64,000 nt of DNA from Parvularcula lutaonensis (GCF_014651915.1 NZ_BMXU01000001.1:1178001-1242000), one strand, 5' to 3'. Numbered from the stretch's first letter, positions 55,553 through 64,000 are shown. Notes: generated from the letters alone by a model not told the origin. Program-made: numbers and translations.

Positions 55553-57112
55553 TTGCCAAGTCTCCAGAGCCGGAAGGGCTCGACTCCTCAGCAAGGTGGT
55601 TTATTCACGCTTTTGCGCCGCTTCTCCCTATGGTTGTTCCTCGCGCTTTTTGCGGTGGTCGCGCTGTCATTTTGGGACGGGTACGGCCCTCGTGATACGG
55701 AGCGTTACATCAGGGCGGCACTGGACTGGGTTAGGACGGGTGATCCGGTCACGGACAACCATTGGGCACTTCGCTGGCCGCTCACGGCAACCATGGCGGG
55801 TGTGTTCAAGCTCTTCGGCCCGAGCGCTTTCGGTGCCGCCGTTCCGAACATCCTCGCCGGGGCAGGACTGGTGGCTGTCAGCTTCCTCTACGCCCGTCGG
55901 CTGACGCCGCGCTTCACGGCGGAGATTCTTTCCGTCTTCATCGCCACGTCCGGATTCTTCGCCATGCAGGCGAACGAGGTGCGGATCTACGGCATCGAGA
56001 TCTTTTTCACGGTGCTGGCCATGTGGTCGATGCTGCTGGCGATCCAGACGAACAATGCCCGTGAAAGGACCATCCAGCTGATGGTCGCCGGACTGGGCGT
56101 GGGCGGTGCATGGCTGTGCCGGGAGAGCAGCTTTGTCCTCGGCCCGTTTCTTCTCGTTGTCGGTTTCTTTTCGCTGCAGAGACCTGTTCGGACGCTGATC
56201 CCCTTCGTGCTGACGGCAGGCGGTGTCCTGGCCGTGGAGCTTGCGAGCTACTGGCTGCTAACCGGCGATGCCTTCTACAGAGTCAACGAGAGCCTCAATC
56301 ACGGCGAAGGGAGAGGCAACACGAAACCTTTCGAGTTCGCCGCAGAGAACGAGGACTTCGGCTGGTTCATCATCCACCCGTGGGTGAAGCTCCTCAGCTA
56401 CCCCACGGTCACTCCGATCGTAGGCCTTGCAGGCCTCGCTGGGCTTCTCGCATTCTGGAAGCGCGTGTCAGTCCCGTTCCTGACAGCGGTCGTGTTCATC
56501 GGCGGGGCGATCGTCGCCTTTCTCGGCAATGGCTACGTGCTGAGCCTTGAAACCGTCGAATATTACCCTCTGGTCGCGTACAGCGCCTATGTCGTGCTTG
56601 CCCTGGTCATCGCCCAACTCATCGCTCGCGGGGGCGGCTGGCGCCGCGCCGCCCTTGGGTTTTTTGCATTAGTGATCGTGACGAGCTTCGCCGGAGAAGC
56701 CTTCCGCGACGATGGCGAATACCGGGAAGCCAATGACCTGGCTCGGCTCATCTTGGAGGATAGGCAGCCGATCTGGACCGACGTCGCGACGCGGGAGCGG
56801 GTCATCCTCCTGCTCGAACTGGCCGGGAAATCGCCAGAGGAAGCTGAGGCCCTCGTCCCCAAATGGGACCGGGACAATCCCGCCAGTGAGGGGCTCCTCT
56901 ACGTCGCCGCACCGATCGGGCCGTTCTATTTCCTGCGCACGGTGCCGCAGAATTGCTCAGTCATCGACGAGCGGAAGGTCAGGGACCTTGGCTGGTCGAA
57001 GGCTCTTGCCCGCAGGTTTTTTGCCCTGTTCTCCCTTGAGGAGCGTCTGCACCCCAGCCTGCAACCCCCACCGCCCGTTCTCCTGTGCCAACTTGGCGCT
57101 GCTGCAGCGTAA
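55553..57112 (+). CDS. GT39-like polytopic membrane glycosyltransferase
   Basis: The 519-residue protein has about 10 membrane segments. Loop 1 has YGPRDTERYIRAALDW (an acidic Asp-Thr-Glu in place of the usual DE) and a second loop has FAMQANEVRIYGIEIFF, both as in GT39/PMT-like sugar transferases that use polyprenyl-phosphate sugars. A soluble C-terminal part of about 120 residues follows. Translation most likely starts at a TTG (55553), since no ATG or GTG lies nearby in frame and AGAGG precedes it. It is a distinct member from the one at 34779. Confidence 0.8.
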   Translation: MPSLQSRKGSTPQQGGLFTLLRRFSLWLFLALFAVVALSFWDGYGPRDTERYIRAALDWVRTGDPVTDNHWALRWPLTATMAGVFKLFGPSAFGAAVPNILAGAGLVAVSFLYARRLTPRFTAEILSVFIATSGFFAMQANEVRIYGIEIFFTVLAMWSMLLAIQTNNARERTIQLMVAGLGVGGAWLCRESSFVLGPFLLVVGFFSLQRPVRTLIPFVLTAGGVLAVELASYWLLTGDAFYRVNESLNHGEGRGNTKPFEFAAENEDFGWFIIHPWVKLLSYPTVTPIVGLAGLAGLLAFWKRVSVPFLTAVVFIGGAIVAFLGNGYVLSLETVEYYPLVAYSAYVVLALVIAQLIARGGGWRRAALGFFALVIVTSFAGEAFRDDGEYREANDLARLILEDRQPIWTDVATRERVILLLELAGKSPEEAEALVPKWDRDNPASEGLLYVAAPIGPFYFLRTVPQNCSVIDERKVRDLGWSKALARRFFALFSLEERLHPSLQPPPPVLLCQLGAAAA

Positions 57113-57229
57113 GACTTCGGAAAAAAAGCTGTGCTATTTACAAAGGCGACGAGAATAACTTGACGATGGTGCTCGCATCGCGCTGATTTCTGTGTTGCAG
57201 AGCAATATACGCTCATAGAGGGGACACTG

Positions 57230-58681
57230 GTGAGCTTCGATCAGCCTGACGAGAAAATGCGTGCCGTCGTGATCGGCGGTGGACCGGCGGGTCTTGCCGC
57301 TGCCTACACACTTCAGTCGCAGTCCGACGAATGGCGCCCGGTCGTCTACGAAATGGGCGACATCGTCGGCGGTATTTCGCGGACCGAGAACAACAAGGGG
57401 TACCGGTTCGATATTGGCGGGCACCGGTTCTTCACCAAGGTCGAGCGGGTGACCGATTTCTGGCACGAGGTGCTGGAGGACGAGTTCATCACGCGCCCTC
57501 GGCTGTCGAGAATCTACTACGAGGGCAAGTTCTACGCCTACCCGCTCAAAATCTTCAACGCGCTTGCAAATCTCGGCCCGATCGAGGCCGTGAAGATCAT
57601 GGCGAGCTACGGCTACCGCATGGTTCGTCCGCACCCTGCTGAAGACAATCTTGAGCAATGGGTGTCCAACCGTTTTGGCGACCGTCTCTACAATACGTTT
57701 TTCAAAACGTACACGGAGAAGGTCTGGGGCATGAAGTGTACGGAGATCCGTGCAGACTGGGCAGCCCAGCGCATCAAGAACCTCAACGTGGCCAAGGCCG
57801 TCTGGAATGCCATCTCAGGCGCCAATGACACCGTCAGCTTGATCGAGGAATTCGAGTATCCCCGCCTCGGTCCGGGCCAGATGTGGGAAGTCTGCGAAGA
57901 GAAGATCAACAAGCGAGGCGGCCACGTCCAGAAAAAGACGGAGGTTGTCAAAGTCCATCGCGATGGCAATCGCGTCACCGGGATCACCATCAAGCCGCGC
58001 GGCGGTGAGGAAGAATTCGTCCCGGGCGATGCGTTCATCAATTCGATGGACCTCAAGAACCTGATCTATCGCTTCGACCCACCCCCGCCGCAGGAGGTGA
58101 TCGAGGCCGCTAACAAGCTGAAATATCGTGACTTCTTGATTGTCACGCTTGTCCTTGATGATGCTGATCCGTTCCCGGACAACTGGATCTACATTCACAG
58201 CCCGGAAGTGAATGTCGGCCGCATTCAGAACTTCCGCGCCTGGTCGCCGGACATGGTACCTGACCCCAATACATCGTCCATCGGCATGGAGTATTTCTGC
58301 CACGAGGGCGATGGCCTCTGGGAAATGTCTGACGAAGACCTGATCAAGCTTGCCGGCAAGGAACTCGAACACATCGGCCTGTCGAAGGCAGACCGCGTCA
58401 AGGACGGCATGATCATTCGTCAGCCCAAGGCCTATCCGGTCTACGATGGCGAATACATGGAAGCCCTCGACGTGATCCTCGACTGGATCGACACCCTGAA
58501 GAACTTCCAAACCGCAGGTCGGAATGGGCTTCACCGCTACAACAACCAGGATCACTCGATCCTCTCGGCGATGTACGCCGCAGAGAACATTCTCGGCGCG
58601 AACCATTCGGTCCGCGACGTGAATGTCGACCGTGCCTACCACGAGGAATTCACAGTCGACGAGAAGCAAAAAGCCGGTTAG
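57230..58681 (+). CDS. NAD(P)/FAD-dependent oxidoreductase, UGM-like, glycan cluster type
   Basis: The 483-residue flavoprotein has AVVIGGGPAGLAAAYTLQ (FAD site), VGGISRTENNKGYRFDIGGH (as in UDP-galactopyranose mutase relatives), KTYTEKVWGM and a closing GRNGLHRYNNQDHSILSAMY. Members of this group sit in many surface-glycan loci and are often called amine oxidases, but their reaction is unproved. It starts at GTG 57230 with AGAGGGG upstream. The gene is the right-hand limit of the recognisable glycan cluster. Confidence 0.87.
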   Translation: MSFDQPDEKMRAVVIGGGPAGLAAAYTLQSQSDEWRPVVYEMGDIVGGISRTENNKGYRFDIGGHRFFTKVERVTDFWHEVLEDEFITRPRLSRIYYEGKFYAYPLKIFNALANLGPIEAVKIMASYGYRMVRPHPAEDNLEQWVSNRFGDRLYNTFFKTYTEKVWGMKCTEIRADWAAQRIKNLNVAKAVWNAISGANDTVSLIEEFEYPRLGPGQMWEVCEEKINKRGGHVQKKTEVVKVHRDGNRVTGITIKPRGGEEEFVPGDAFINSMDLKNLIYRFDPPPPQEVIEAANKLKYRDFLIVTLVLDDADPFPDNWIYIHSPEVNVGRIQNFRAWSPDMVPDPNTSSIGMEYFCHEGDGLWEMSDEDLIKLAGKELEHIGLSKADRVKDGMIIRQPKAYPVYDGEYMEALDVILDWIDTLKNFQTAGRNGLHRYNNQDHSILSAMYAAENILGANHSVRDVNVDRAYHEEFTVDEKQKAG

Positions 58682-58762
58682 GCGCTTCGCCACCGACCTG
58701 CCGTCAGCGAAAGAGCCCTACTTCACAAACGTTGGGCTTTCCTTCCATCCGCGCCGCGGTGC

Positions 58763-59701
58763 TCAGGCGGTTGCTGACTTCTTCAGCGGAAGGTGGATCC
58801 CCGCCATCATGCAGCGGGCACTCCCGCCTGACTTTTCGATGGTTGACAGCTCTGGCGTGACCACAGCGACGACACGCTCAAGATCAGCCTGCTGGTCGCG
58901 TCGCAGGCTGTTCCACGCTCGCCGGGAGATCACGAGAACGGGACCGTCGCAACCGTCGACCTCAAGCGCGTTGCCCGCAAAAGCAGCAATCTGGTCATTG
59001 TCGAGCTCTATCAGGAGCCTGTCGGTCGCTTCGATCCTGCGGCGGAGAAGCAGCAGCTCGTCGGGATAAGGAACGGAGTCAAACCCAACCAAAGCCGTTT
59101 TCTCGCCGAGGCTCATCATCACGTTGGTGTGGTAGATAGGAACGCCTGCACGATCGACCGCTGTGAAGACCTGCGGCACGTAATCGAGCGTCTCGCAGAG
59201 CTTGGCGAGTACGCCAGTATCGGCCCTTTGCGAACGGGCCATGAAGGCAACCCGTTCTTGATGATCAAAAACGACCGCCCCGGTGCCCTCGAGATAAGCT
59301 CCGTGCTCCTCATTGCCGGCGAGATCGACAATGCCGGTGATTTCGTGAAACTTCGCGAGCGCCTCGAAAACATCGCGGCGGCGCTCTCTTCTGCGGGACT
59401 GGGCTAACATCGGGTACTGAACAATCAGTCCCGAATGGTGTGTCGAAAACCAGTTGTTCGGGAACACCGCGTCCGGCGTATCTTCACGCTCCTGGCGGAA
59501 ACTCATCACCGTCACGCCGGCCGAACGCAAGGCGGCCTTCATGGCATCGAACTCCGCGATAGCCTTCGGTCTGTCGCCAGCCGCCTCCGTGGTCTGAAAC
59601 CGGTTATCAGGCGCAGTTTCAGCGTTCACGCCGAAGTAGTCCGGCCTGACCATCACGACTGCAGACGGGTTCTGCGAGAGGGGTGTACGGGTAGAGGTCA
59701 T
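58763..59701 (-). CDS. CtlX-like citrulline/arginine-deiminase-related hydrolase
   Basis: The 312-residue protein belongs to the guanidino-group-modifying superfamily. It has FPNNWFSTHHSG near residue 80, YLEGTGAVVFDHQ near 140, IYHTNVMMSLG near 190 and a C-terminal SARCMMAGIHLPL with the nucleophilic cysteine. Homologues (CtlX) hydrolyse citrulline to ornithine or act on related amidino compounds. Two starts are possible, ATG 59701 and ATG 59713. Neither has a clear ribosome-binding site, because the sequence immediately upstream is the Rhs fragment on the other strand. The original promoter may have been lost. Confidence 0.86.
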   Translation of the reverse strand: MTSTRTPLSQNPSAVVMVRPDYFGVNAETAPDNRFQTTEAAGDRPKAIAEFDAMKAALRSAGVTVMSFRQEREDTPDAVFPNNWFSTHHSGLIVQYPMLAQSRRRERRRDVFEALAKFHEITGIVDLAGNEEHGAYLEGTGAVVFDHQERVAFMARSQRADTGVLAKLCETLDYVPQVFTAVDRAGVPIYHTNVMMSLGEKTALVGFDSVPYPDELLLLRRRIEATDRLLIELDNDQIAAFAGNALEVDGCDGPVLVISRRAWNSLRRDQQADLERVVAVVTPELSTIEKSGGSARCMMAGIHLPLKKSATA

Positions 59702-59719
59702 CGGACAGGTCATTTTCGC

Positions 59720-61049
59720 GAATCGCCCAGTCGTCAACCGTGGGCTGCTCCGCGAGGGTGACGACGCAGCGCTCGCTCGGGCCGGGCGGCTGGAGCAGAC
59801 GACGGGCCCCTGGGGTTCGTCCTGGTACAGGTATGATCTCGTCGGAAATATCACCTATGCGGAGCGTTCGTCGACCGATGCTCCGTCGGTCCTCAAGGTC
59901 TATGACTACGACAGCCGGGGTAATGTAACTGGTGATGGGAAATTCACCTACACCTACGATCTCTCCAACCAACCGGTGCGTGTTCGCGGCGGAGCCGTCG
60001 CTGACTACCGGTACGATGGCGCCTTCAAGCGTGTCGTCTCAACCTTGAACGGGAATGTCCGCTATTCAGCCTACGGCCAGACCGGCAGCCTCCTGTTCCA
60101 GGACTACCGGCCCACGGCGCCAGGAGACCGTGAGGTCACCGAGTATGTCCGGGCCGCGGGGATGACGCTCGCGCGGATTGAGGCCGTCGAGACCGGGGCG
60201 GGGACGGTGATGTCCATCAGCCACACCCACCACGATCACCTCGGTAGCCCGCTTGCCGCGACCGACGCCCAGGGAGTTGTGGATTGGCGAGAGGACCGGA
60301 CGCCTTTTGGTGAGATTTGGGGCGCATCAGCAGCAGCCAATGACGACAAACCGTTCTTCACCGGGCACGTCCGCGATAGCGCCACCGACCTCGTTTACAT
60401 GCAGGCACGGTACTACGATCCTGTCGCGGCGCGGTTCCTGGCAAACGATCCCGTGCCGTTCGCCCCCGACCGGCCGGACATGTTCAATCGGTATGCCTAT
60501 GCCGCAAACGATCCCGTGAATATGATCGATCCGGATGGAAGGTTCTCAAACCCTGCGATTGACCGGCGGGCCGATACGATGATGGCCCTGTCGCAACAGG
60601 AGAAGGCCGCAGTTATCGGTGCAATGACAGACTTCACGCCTGTTGTTGGGGACATCAAGGGAATTGCCGAAGCAGTTCAGAACCCATCGATATCAAATGT
60701 GGTTGGCGCTGGAATTGGCTTCGTCCCACTTGTTGGTGACGCGGGGAAAGCTGCCCTTAAGCATGGAGATGAGGTTGCCGGGGCGCTTCGCGGAGGACGA
60801 GCGCCGGAGTTCGACGGCGGGGAAATCACTGAAAGTGGCTTCCTAGACAAACCAACAGAATACCTCGGCGAAGGATATTCTGAGGCGAGTCCGGGTCGCT
60901 ATGTCTCCTCGGACGGAACCCGACAGGTTCGGTATAGGAGCCACGAAACGCGCAACCCGAACAATCATCACGGTCACTTTGAGAGTGTCGAGAATGGGCG
61001 CGTCACTGAGAACACGAGCGTAAAGATCATCCCGGACGAACCTAAATAG
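59720..61049 (+). pseudogene. 5'-truncated Rhs-repeat protein with C-terminal tip
   Basis: Read in the frame of the 61047 stop, bases from about 59760 give YD-repeat sequence (TTGPWGSSWYRYDLVGNIT; YDYDSRGNVT). The conserved end of the Rhs core follows: YMQARYYDPVAARFLANDP, then NRYAYAANDPVNMIDPDG. The first 1,000 or more residues of a normal Rhs protein are missing. No ATG, GTG or TTG is in frame before a GTG at 59976, and the upstream bases are the antisense of the ctlX start. After DPDGR (60542) comes a 168-residue tip with a pre-toxin-like helical part (TPVVGDIKGIAEAV) and a C-terminal region rich in His (SHETRNPNNHHGHF). The tip has the form of a polymorphic toxin, but its family is unknown. 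Confidence 0.85.
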
Positions 61050-61061
61050 GGCAACACGACC

Positions 61062-61319
61062 ATGACCGAAGTTCTTGTGGCTCAATATCTCTTTCCGTCC
61101 CCGTCCTCGGGGAAAACCACGCACCTTACGCCTGCAGGAGTCGAGACGGACTTTGACGAGCTGAAAATCGTCAAGTACGGGCCTAGAGAGTACAACCTTC
61201 TCTACTTCCGACGTGGAGAAGAGATTACCGATACAGGACATGGCAGTCTGGATGAGGCTCTGGAGCAAGCAAACTTCGAGTTCGGTATCACCAAGGAAAA
61301 CTGGAAGTTCGCGAACTGA
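61062..61319 (+). CDS. Small protein, candidate immunity partner of the Rhs tip
   Basis: The 85-residue acidic protein (MTEVLVAQYLFPSP..., ending ALEQANFEFGITKENWKFAN) starts 12 bp after the Rhs stop. Size, position and charge are those expected of an immunity protein paired with an Rhs toxin tip. The C-terminal stretch GHGSLDEALEQANFEFG looks like a conserved helix. The assignment is by context; I do not recognise the family. Confidence 0.6.
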   Translation: MTEVLVAQYLFPSPSSGKTTHLTPAGVETDFDELKIVKYGPREYNLLYFRRGEEITDTGHGSLDEALEQANFEFGITKENWKFAN

Positions 61320-61398
61320 GAACAGCCTAAAGAACCCGTTCCTCATCTCCCCCTAACGGCCCGGCGGTCCGCATTTGCCTGATCACACACAACGCATG

Positions 61399-61411
61399 TG
61401 TGGACGGCCCT
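61399..61411 (+). repeat. Left inverted repeat of the IS
   Basis: TGTGGACGGCCCT, the exact inverse of 62830-62842. Confidence 0.75.
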
Positions 61412-61736
61412 TTGTTGGCAAGGGGTTGGTTCGGCGTTCGTGCATGGTGGCGTCTGGGGCTTTGGATGCGGGTCATGTGTCCGGCCTCTTGGGTGGCGGT
61501 GAGTTGTCCGCCGGGCCTTGATGAAGTTCGCTTGGGCTCGGCTCCCGATCACAGGGGCGCGCTCATGGCCCGGAAGGCTTGGCGCTGTGCGTTATACGGG
61601 GTGGTCCGAACCTGATCGCAAAGACCTTGGGTGCCATCGGTGCACATCGGCTTTGGCCCTTGCCGAACCGGGGACGGTGCGGCGACGTCTGTGCTGGTTC
61701 TCCTTCTTCAGCTGCTACGGGTTCAGGGGCTCGCGG
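61412..61736 (-). ncRNA. Candidate guide (seekRNA/bridge RNA) region of the IS
   Basis: This 325-bp stretch downstream of the transposase, inside the element, has no convincing gene. In IS1111-group elements the non-coding RNA that pairs with donor and target DNA is encoded downstream of the transposase, so this is where it is expected. Placement is by analogy; no structure was folded and the exact ends are unknown. Confidence 0.35.
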
Positions 61737-62767
61737 TCACGCGGCGGCGGGGTCGCGGCGGAACACCTCGACGGTGGCCATGACGGCGTAGGCGACCCTC
61801 GCAAGTTTGTTGGCGAGAGCGACGCTGACGAGCCTCTTCGGCTTGGTCTCGGCGAGCCTTCTGGCCCACAGGTGAAGGGGCGACGTCGCCTTGGTGCCTG
61901 GTCTGAGGACAGCCGTAGCACCCACCACCAGAAGGGTGCGCAGATACCTGTCCCCCATCTTGGTGATGGCTCCGAGGCGCGCCTTGCCGCCGGTGGAGTG
62001 CTGCTTGGGGACGAGGCCGAGCCAGGCGGCAAAGTGGCGGGCGGAGGTGAACTGGCTGCCGTCCCCGACGGTGGCGGCTATGGCCGAGGCGGTGATCGGT
62101 CCGATACCGGGGATGGTGACGAGGGCCTGTGCGACGGGGCTTTCCTTGTGTTGCGCTTTGATCGCCTGCTCGAGGTCCGCGATCTCAGCTGACAACGTGT
62201 CGAGTTGTCTTGCGAGAGCCCGAAGCGCTCTTCGGGCCACGGGTGGAAGGCGGGGGTCTGTCTCGCCCTCAATGATCGCGACGAGCTCGCCCATCCGCCA
62301 GGCTCCTCTTGGCGCCACGATGCCGAGTTCGGCGAGATGGCTGCGCAAAGCGTTCATGACTTTGGTCCGCTGTCCGACCAGGAGCTCGCGAGCGCGGTGC
62401 AGCATGAGGGCGCTTTGGTCGTCGGTACTTCTGACCGGGCCGAAGCGCATGTCCGGCCGTGTCACCGCTTCGACGATGGCGGCGGCATCGGCTGCGTCAT
62501 TCTTCTGCCTACGCACGAAGGGCTTCACATAGGCGGGCAGCATCAGCCGGACCTCGTGGCCGAAGCGAGAGAGCTCGCGCGCCCAGTAGTGGGCCGAACC
62601 GCAGGCCTCGATCCCGACGAGGCAAGGCAGCAGCGAGGTGAAAGCTCGAAGCACCTCGGAGCGGCGCAGGGCTTTTTGAAGAGCGCTTTGCCTTCGCGGT
62701 CGGCGGCGTGAAGATGGAACACGGACTTCGCAAGATCGAGACCGATCACGGCAGGGGCTTGAGACAT
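61737..62767 (-). pseudogene. IS110-family (DEDD) transposase, broken by a one-base frameshift
   Basis: The N-terminal part starts at 62767 (VIGLDLAKSVFHLHAADREG, with the first catalytic Asp) and continues normally to KALFKK. The rest (LRAFTSLLPCLVGIEACGSAHYWAREL and on) is in another frame. It includes KNDAADAAAIVEAVTRP, the transposase IS116/IS110 region IPGIGPITASAIAATVG and the C-terminal serine region PKQHSTGGKARLG. The switch is at the A5 tract (T5 at 62673-62677 on the plus strand). One missing A there explains it, since six As would restore the continuous frame. The element is therefore probably inactive, unless a sequence error or slippage is involved. Confidence 0.85.
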
Positions 62768-62829
62768 GGCAGGGTCCTCTGGGCTGATGTTACAACGGAC
62801 CTCTTCTGCCACCACAGAGCAGCGGCGGC

Positions 62830-62842
62830 AGGGCCGTCCACA
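62830..62842 (-). repeat. Right inverted repeat of the IS
   Basis: AGGGCCGTCCACA on the plus strand, inverse of 61399-61411, 62 bp before the transposase start. Confidence 0.75.
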
Positions 62843-63198
62843 TCATCACGGGGTGCCTGGGGCGCTCTGGGCCAGTGTTCATGCGGGGCCCACGGGCTTG
62901 TCCGGAAAGTTCGCGCTGTTCGGTTATCGGTATCCGATGGGTGCCGGGAGCCAGGGTTTATGGGGTCTACGGCGGATACGTGGTGTAGCCCTCATGCGCC
63001 GGAGATGCACCGATTGACCTGAGCCCTTAGGCGCCCTCGTTCATTTCGAGAGTCCTTGGGGGTGATAGCTGATGGTTGGGTTGATGGCGAGCGCGGTGAT
63101 CTCAACAACCACACCCCGGCACACAGATGCCGCTGGAGGAGGCCGTCCACCCCATCAGGTCAGGTCAGGCCAGACAGACTGACCAAACATCGGACACA
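62843..63198. other. Gene-free spacer between the IS and the rRNA operon terminator
   Basis: This 356-bp stretch holds no supportable gene. GGCCGTCCAC at 63141-63150 repeats ten bases of the IS end in the same orientation as the right repeat. The tract CAGGTCAGGTCAGG (63156-63169) is a short tandem repeat. Confidence 0.5.
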
Positions 63199-63224
63199 AA
63201 AAAGCCCCGCTAAAAGCGGGGCTG
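63199..63224 (-). terminator. Terminator of the rRNA operon
   Basis: On the minus strand an 8-bp stem AGCCCCGC/GCGGGGCT with loop TTTTA is followed directly by TTTTT, four bases beyond the tRNA-fMet 3' end. Confidence 0.92.
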
Positions 63225-63228
63225 AATT

Positions 63229-63305
<77 letters not shown>

Positions 63306-63396
63306 CAACTGCGTTGTAGCGATCAAGGTCCACATAGAACCTACGCTGCAGAAGCCGGTCATTACCGTAAAGAGGGTTAGAATGCTCGCTCGGCAG

Positions 63397-63513
63397 GCCT
63401 GGCGACGACCTACTCTCCCACGGCTTAAGCCGGAGTACCATCGGCGCTGCAGGATTTAACGACCGTGTTCGGGATGGGAACGGGTGGGGGCCCTGCGCAA
63501 TAATCACCAGGCC
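63397..63513 (-). rRNA. rrf: 5S ribosomal RNA
   Basis: About 117 bases. The minus strand reads from GGCCTGGTGATTATTGCGCA to AGTAGGTCGTCGCCAGGCC, with the conserved CCGAACACGG and CGGCTTAAGCCGTGGGAG segments and complementary ends. End positions are good to a few bases. Confidence 0.93.
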
Positions 63514-63621
63514 GGCAGAATGAGCATCCTATATACGAGAGTCTTAGTCTTCGAACGAACCATAGCGCGGGCCGTTCGCCGCGCATGGGCATGAAATCCA
63601 TACCTTGGAAGGCATGGGAAC

Positions 63622-64000
<379 letters not shown>

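Larger units (their letters stand above)
61390..62850 (-). mobile_element. IS110-superfamily insertion sequence, IS1111-like
   Basis: About 1.45 kb with a DEDD transposase on the minus strand, flanked by a 13-bp inverted repeat (61399-61411 and 62830-62842). IS1111-group elements have such subterminal inverted repeats, a short 5' non-coding end and a longer 3' non-coding end; here 62 bp and 325 bp. Exact outer ends cannot be fixed without a second copy or an empty site. Confidence 0.7.

Noticed and set aside
59619-59972. Minus-strand frame of 117 codons across the ctlX-Rhs junction
   Set aside because: It covers the antisense of the Rhs fragment and the ctlX start in a different frame, with no support of its own.
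61400-61736. Small frames on both strands in the IS 3' non-coding end
   Set aside because: They have no ribosome-binding sites or recognisable motifs and sit where IS1111-like elements carry non-coding RNA.
62665-62685. Programmed -1 frameshift in the transposase
   Set aside because: IS110-family transposases are normally single-frame, and the site (C AAA AAG) is not a canonical X XXY YYZ heptamer. Loss of one A is simpler.

Overview
The window is about 64 kb of high-GC, densely packed, chromosome-type DNA. It looks alphaproteobacterial. The support is the ispH-thrB-rnhA block, an rRNA operon ending 23S-5S-tRNA-fMet, DUF6491-like and DUF6090-like proteins, and a large Oar-type TonB-dependent receptor. 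A marine Parvularculales, Maricaulales or Caulobacterales lineage fits best, but that placement is inference.

From 1 to about 31.3 kb lies a housekeeping region. It holds the 3' end of a gamma-glutamyltransferase gene, valS, the TonB-dependent receptor, a lipoprotein gene joined to argS, and ispH-thrB-rnhA. Next come two small lipoproteins, queC, a ZIP metal transporter, a gamma-carbonic anhydrase and tRNA-Ala(CGC). These are followed by an XRE-type regulator, hisN, a peptide/proton symporter, a hybrid histidine kinase and an ExoD-like protein. Then there is a gene with half a DnaJ-type zinc finger joined to a methyltransferase, then lpdA, dusA joined to a TauE-type permease, a strictosidine-synthase-like protein, an APH-like kinase operon and a BaiN-type flavoprotein.

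From about 31.3 to 58.7 kb lies a large surface-glycan cluster. One minus-strand operon (31305-41219) contains nine genes, most with overlapping stop and start codons. They encode a GT2, a UPF0104-type flippase, a UGM-like flavoprotein, a polysaccharide deacetylase, a methyltransferase, a GT39-like membrane enzyme, a Wzx flippase, a b561-type cytochrome and a GT4. UDP-xylose synthase follows at 41405. A divergent pair of operons (44067-47196 minus, 47286-51518 plus) encodes glucose-1-phosphate cytidylyltransferase (RfbF), CDP-glucose 4,6-dehydratase (RfbG), a sugar C-methyltransferase and an SDR. Together these imply a branched CDP-6-deoxy sugar. Unusual members are a phytanoyl-CoA-dioxygenase/Rieske fusion, a pyruvyl transferase with a long extra N-terminal region, and a CmoA-like methyltransferase. 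I recognise no initiating phosphoglycosyltransferase and no Wza/Wzc/Wzz export parts.

From 58.7 kb to the end lies a ctlX-like hydrolase abutting a 5'-truncated Rhs gene with an intact C-terminal tip and a small candidate immunity gene. Next is a frameshifted IS110-superfamily transposase flanked by 13-bp inverted repeats, as in the IS1111 group, with a 325-bp non-coding stretch where a guide RNA could lie. The window closes with the end of an rRNA operon on the minus strand (tRNA-fMet, 5S, 3' end of 23S).

No similarity search or structure prediction was run. Family names rest on recognised motifs, and start codons were chosen by ribosome-binding sites, overlaps and signal peptides.
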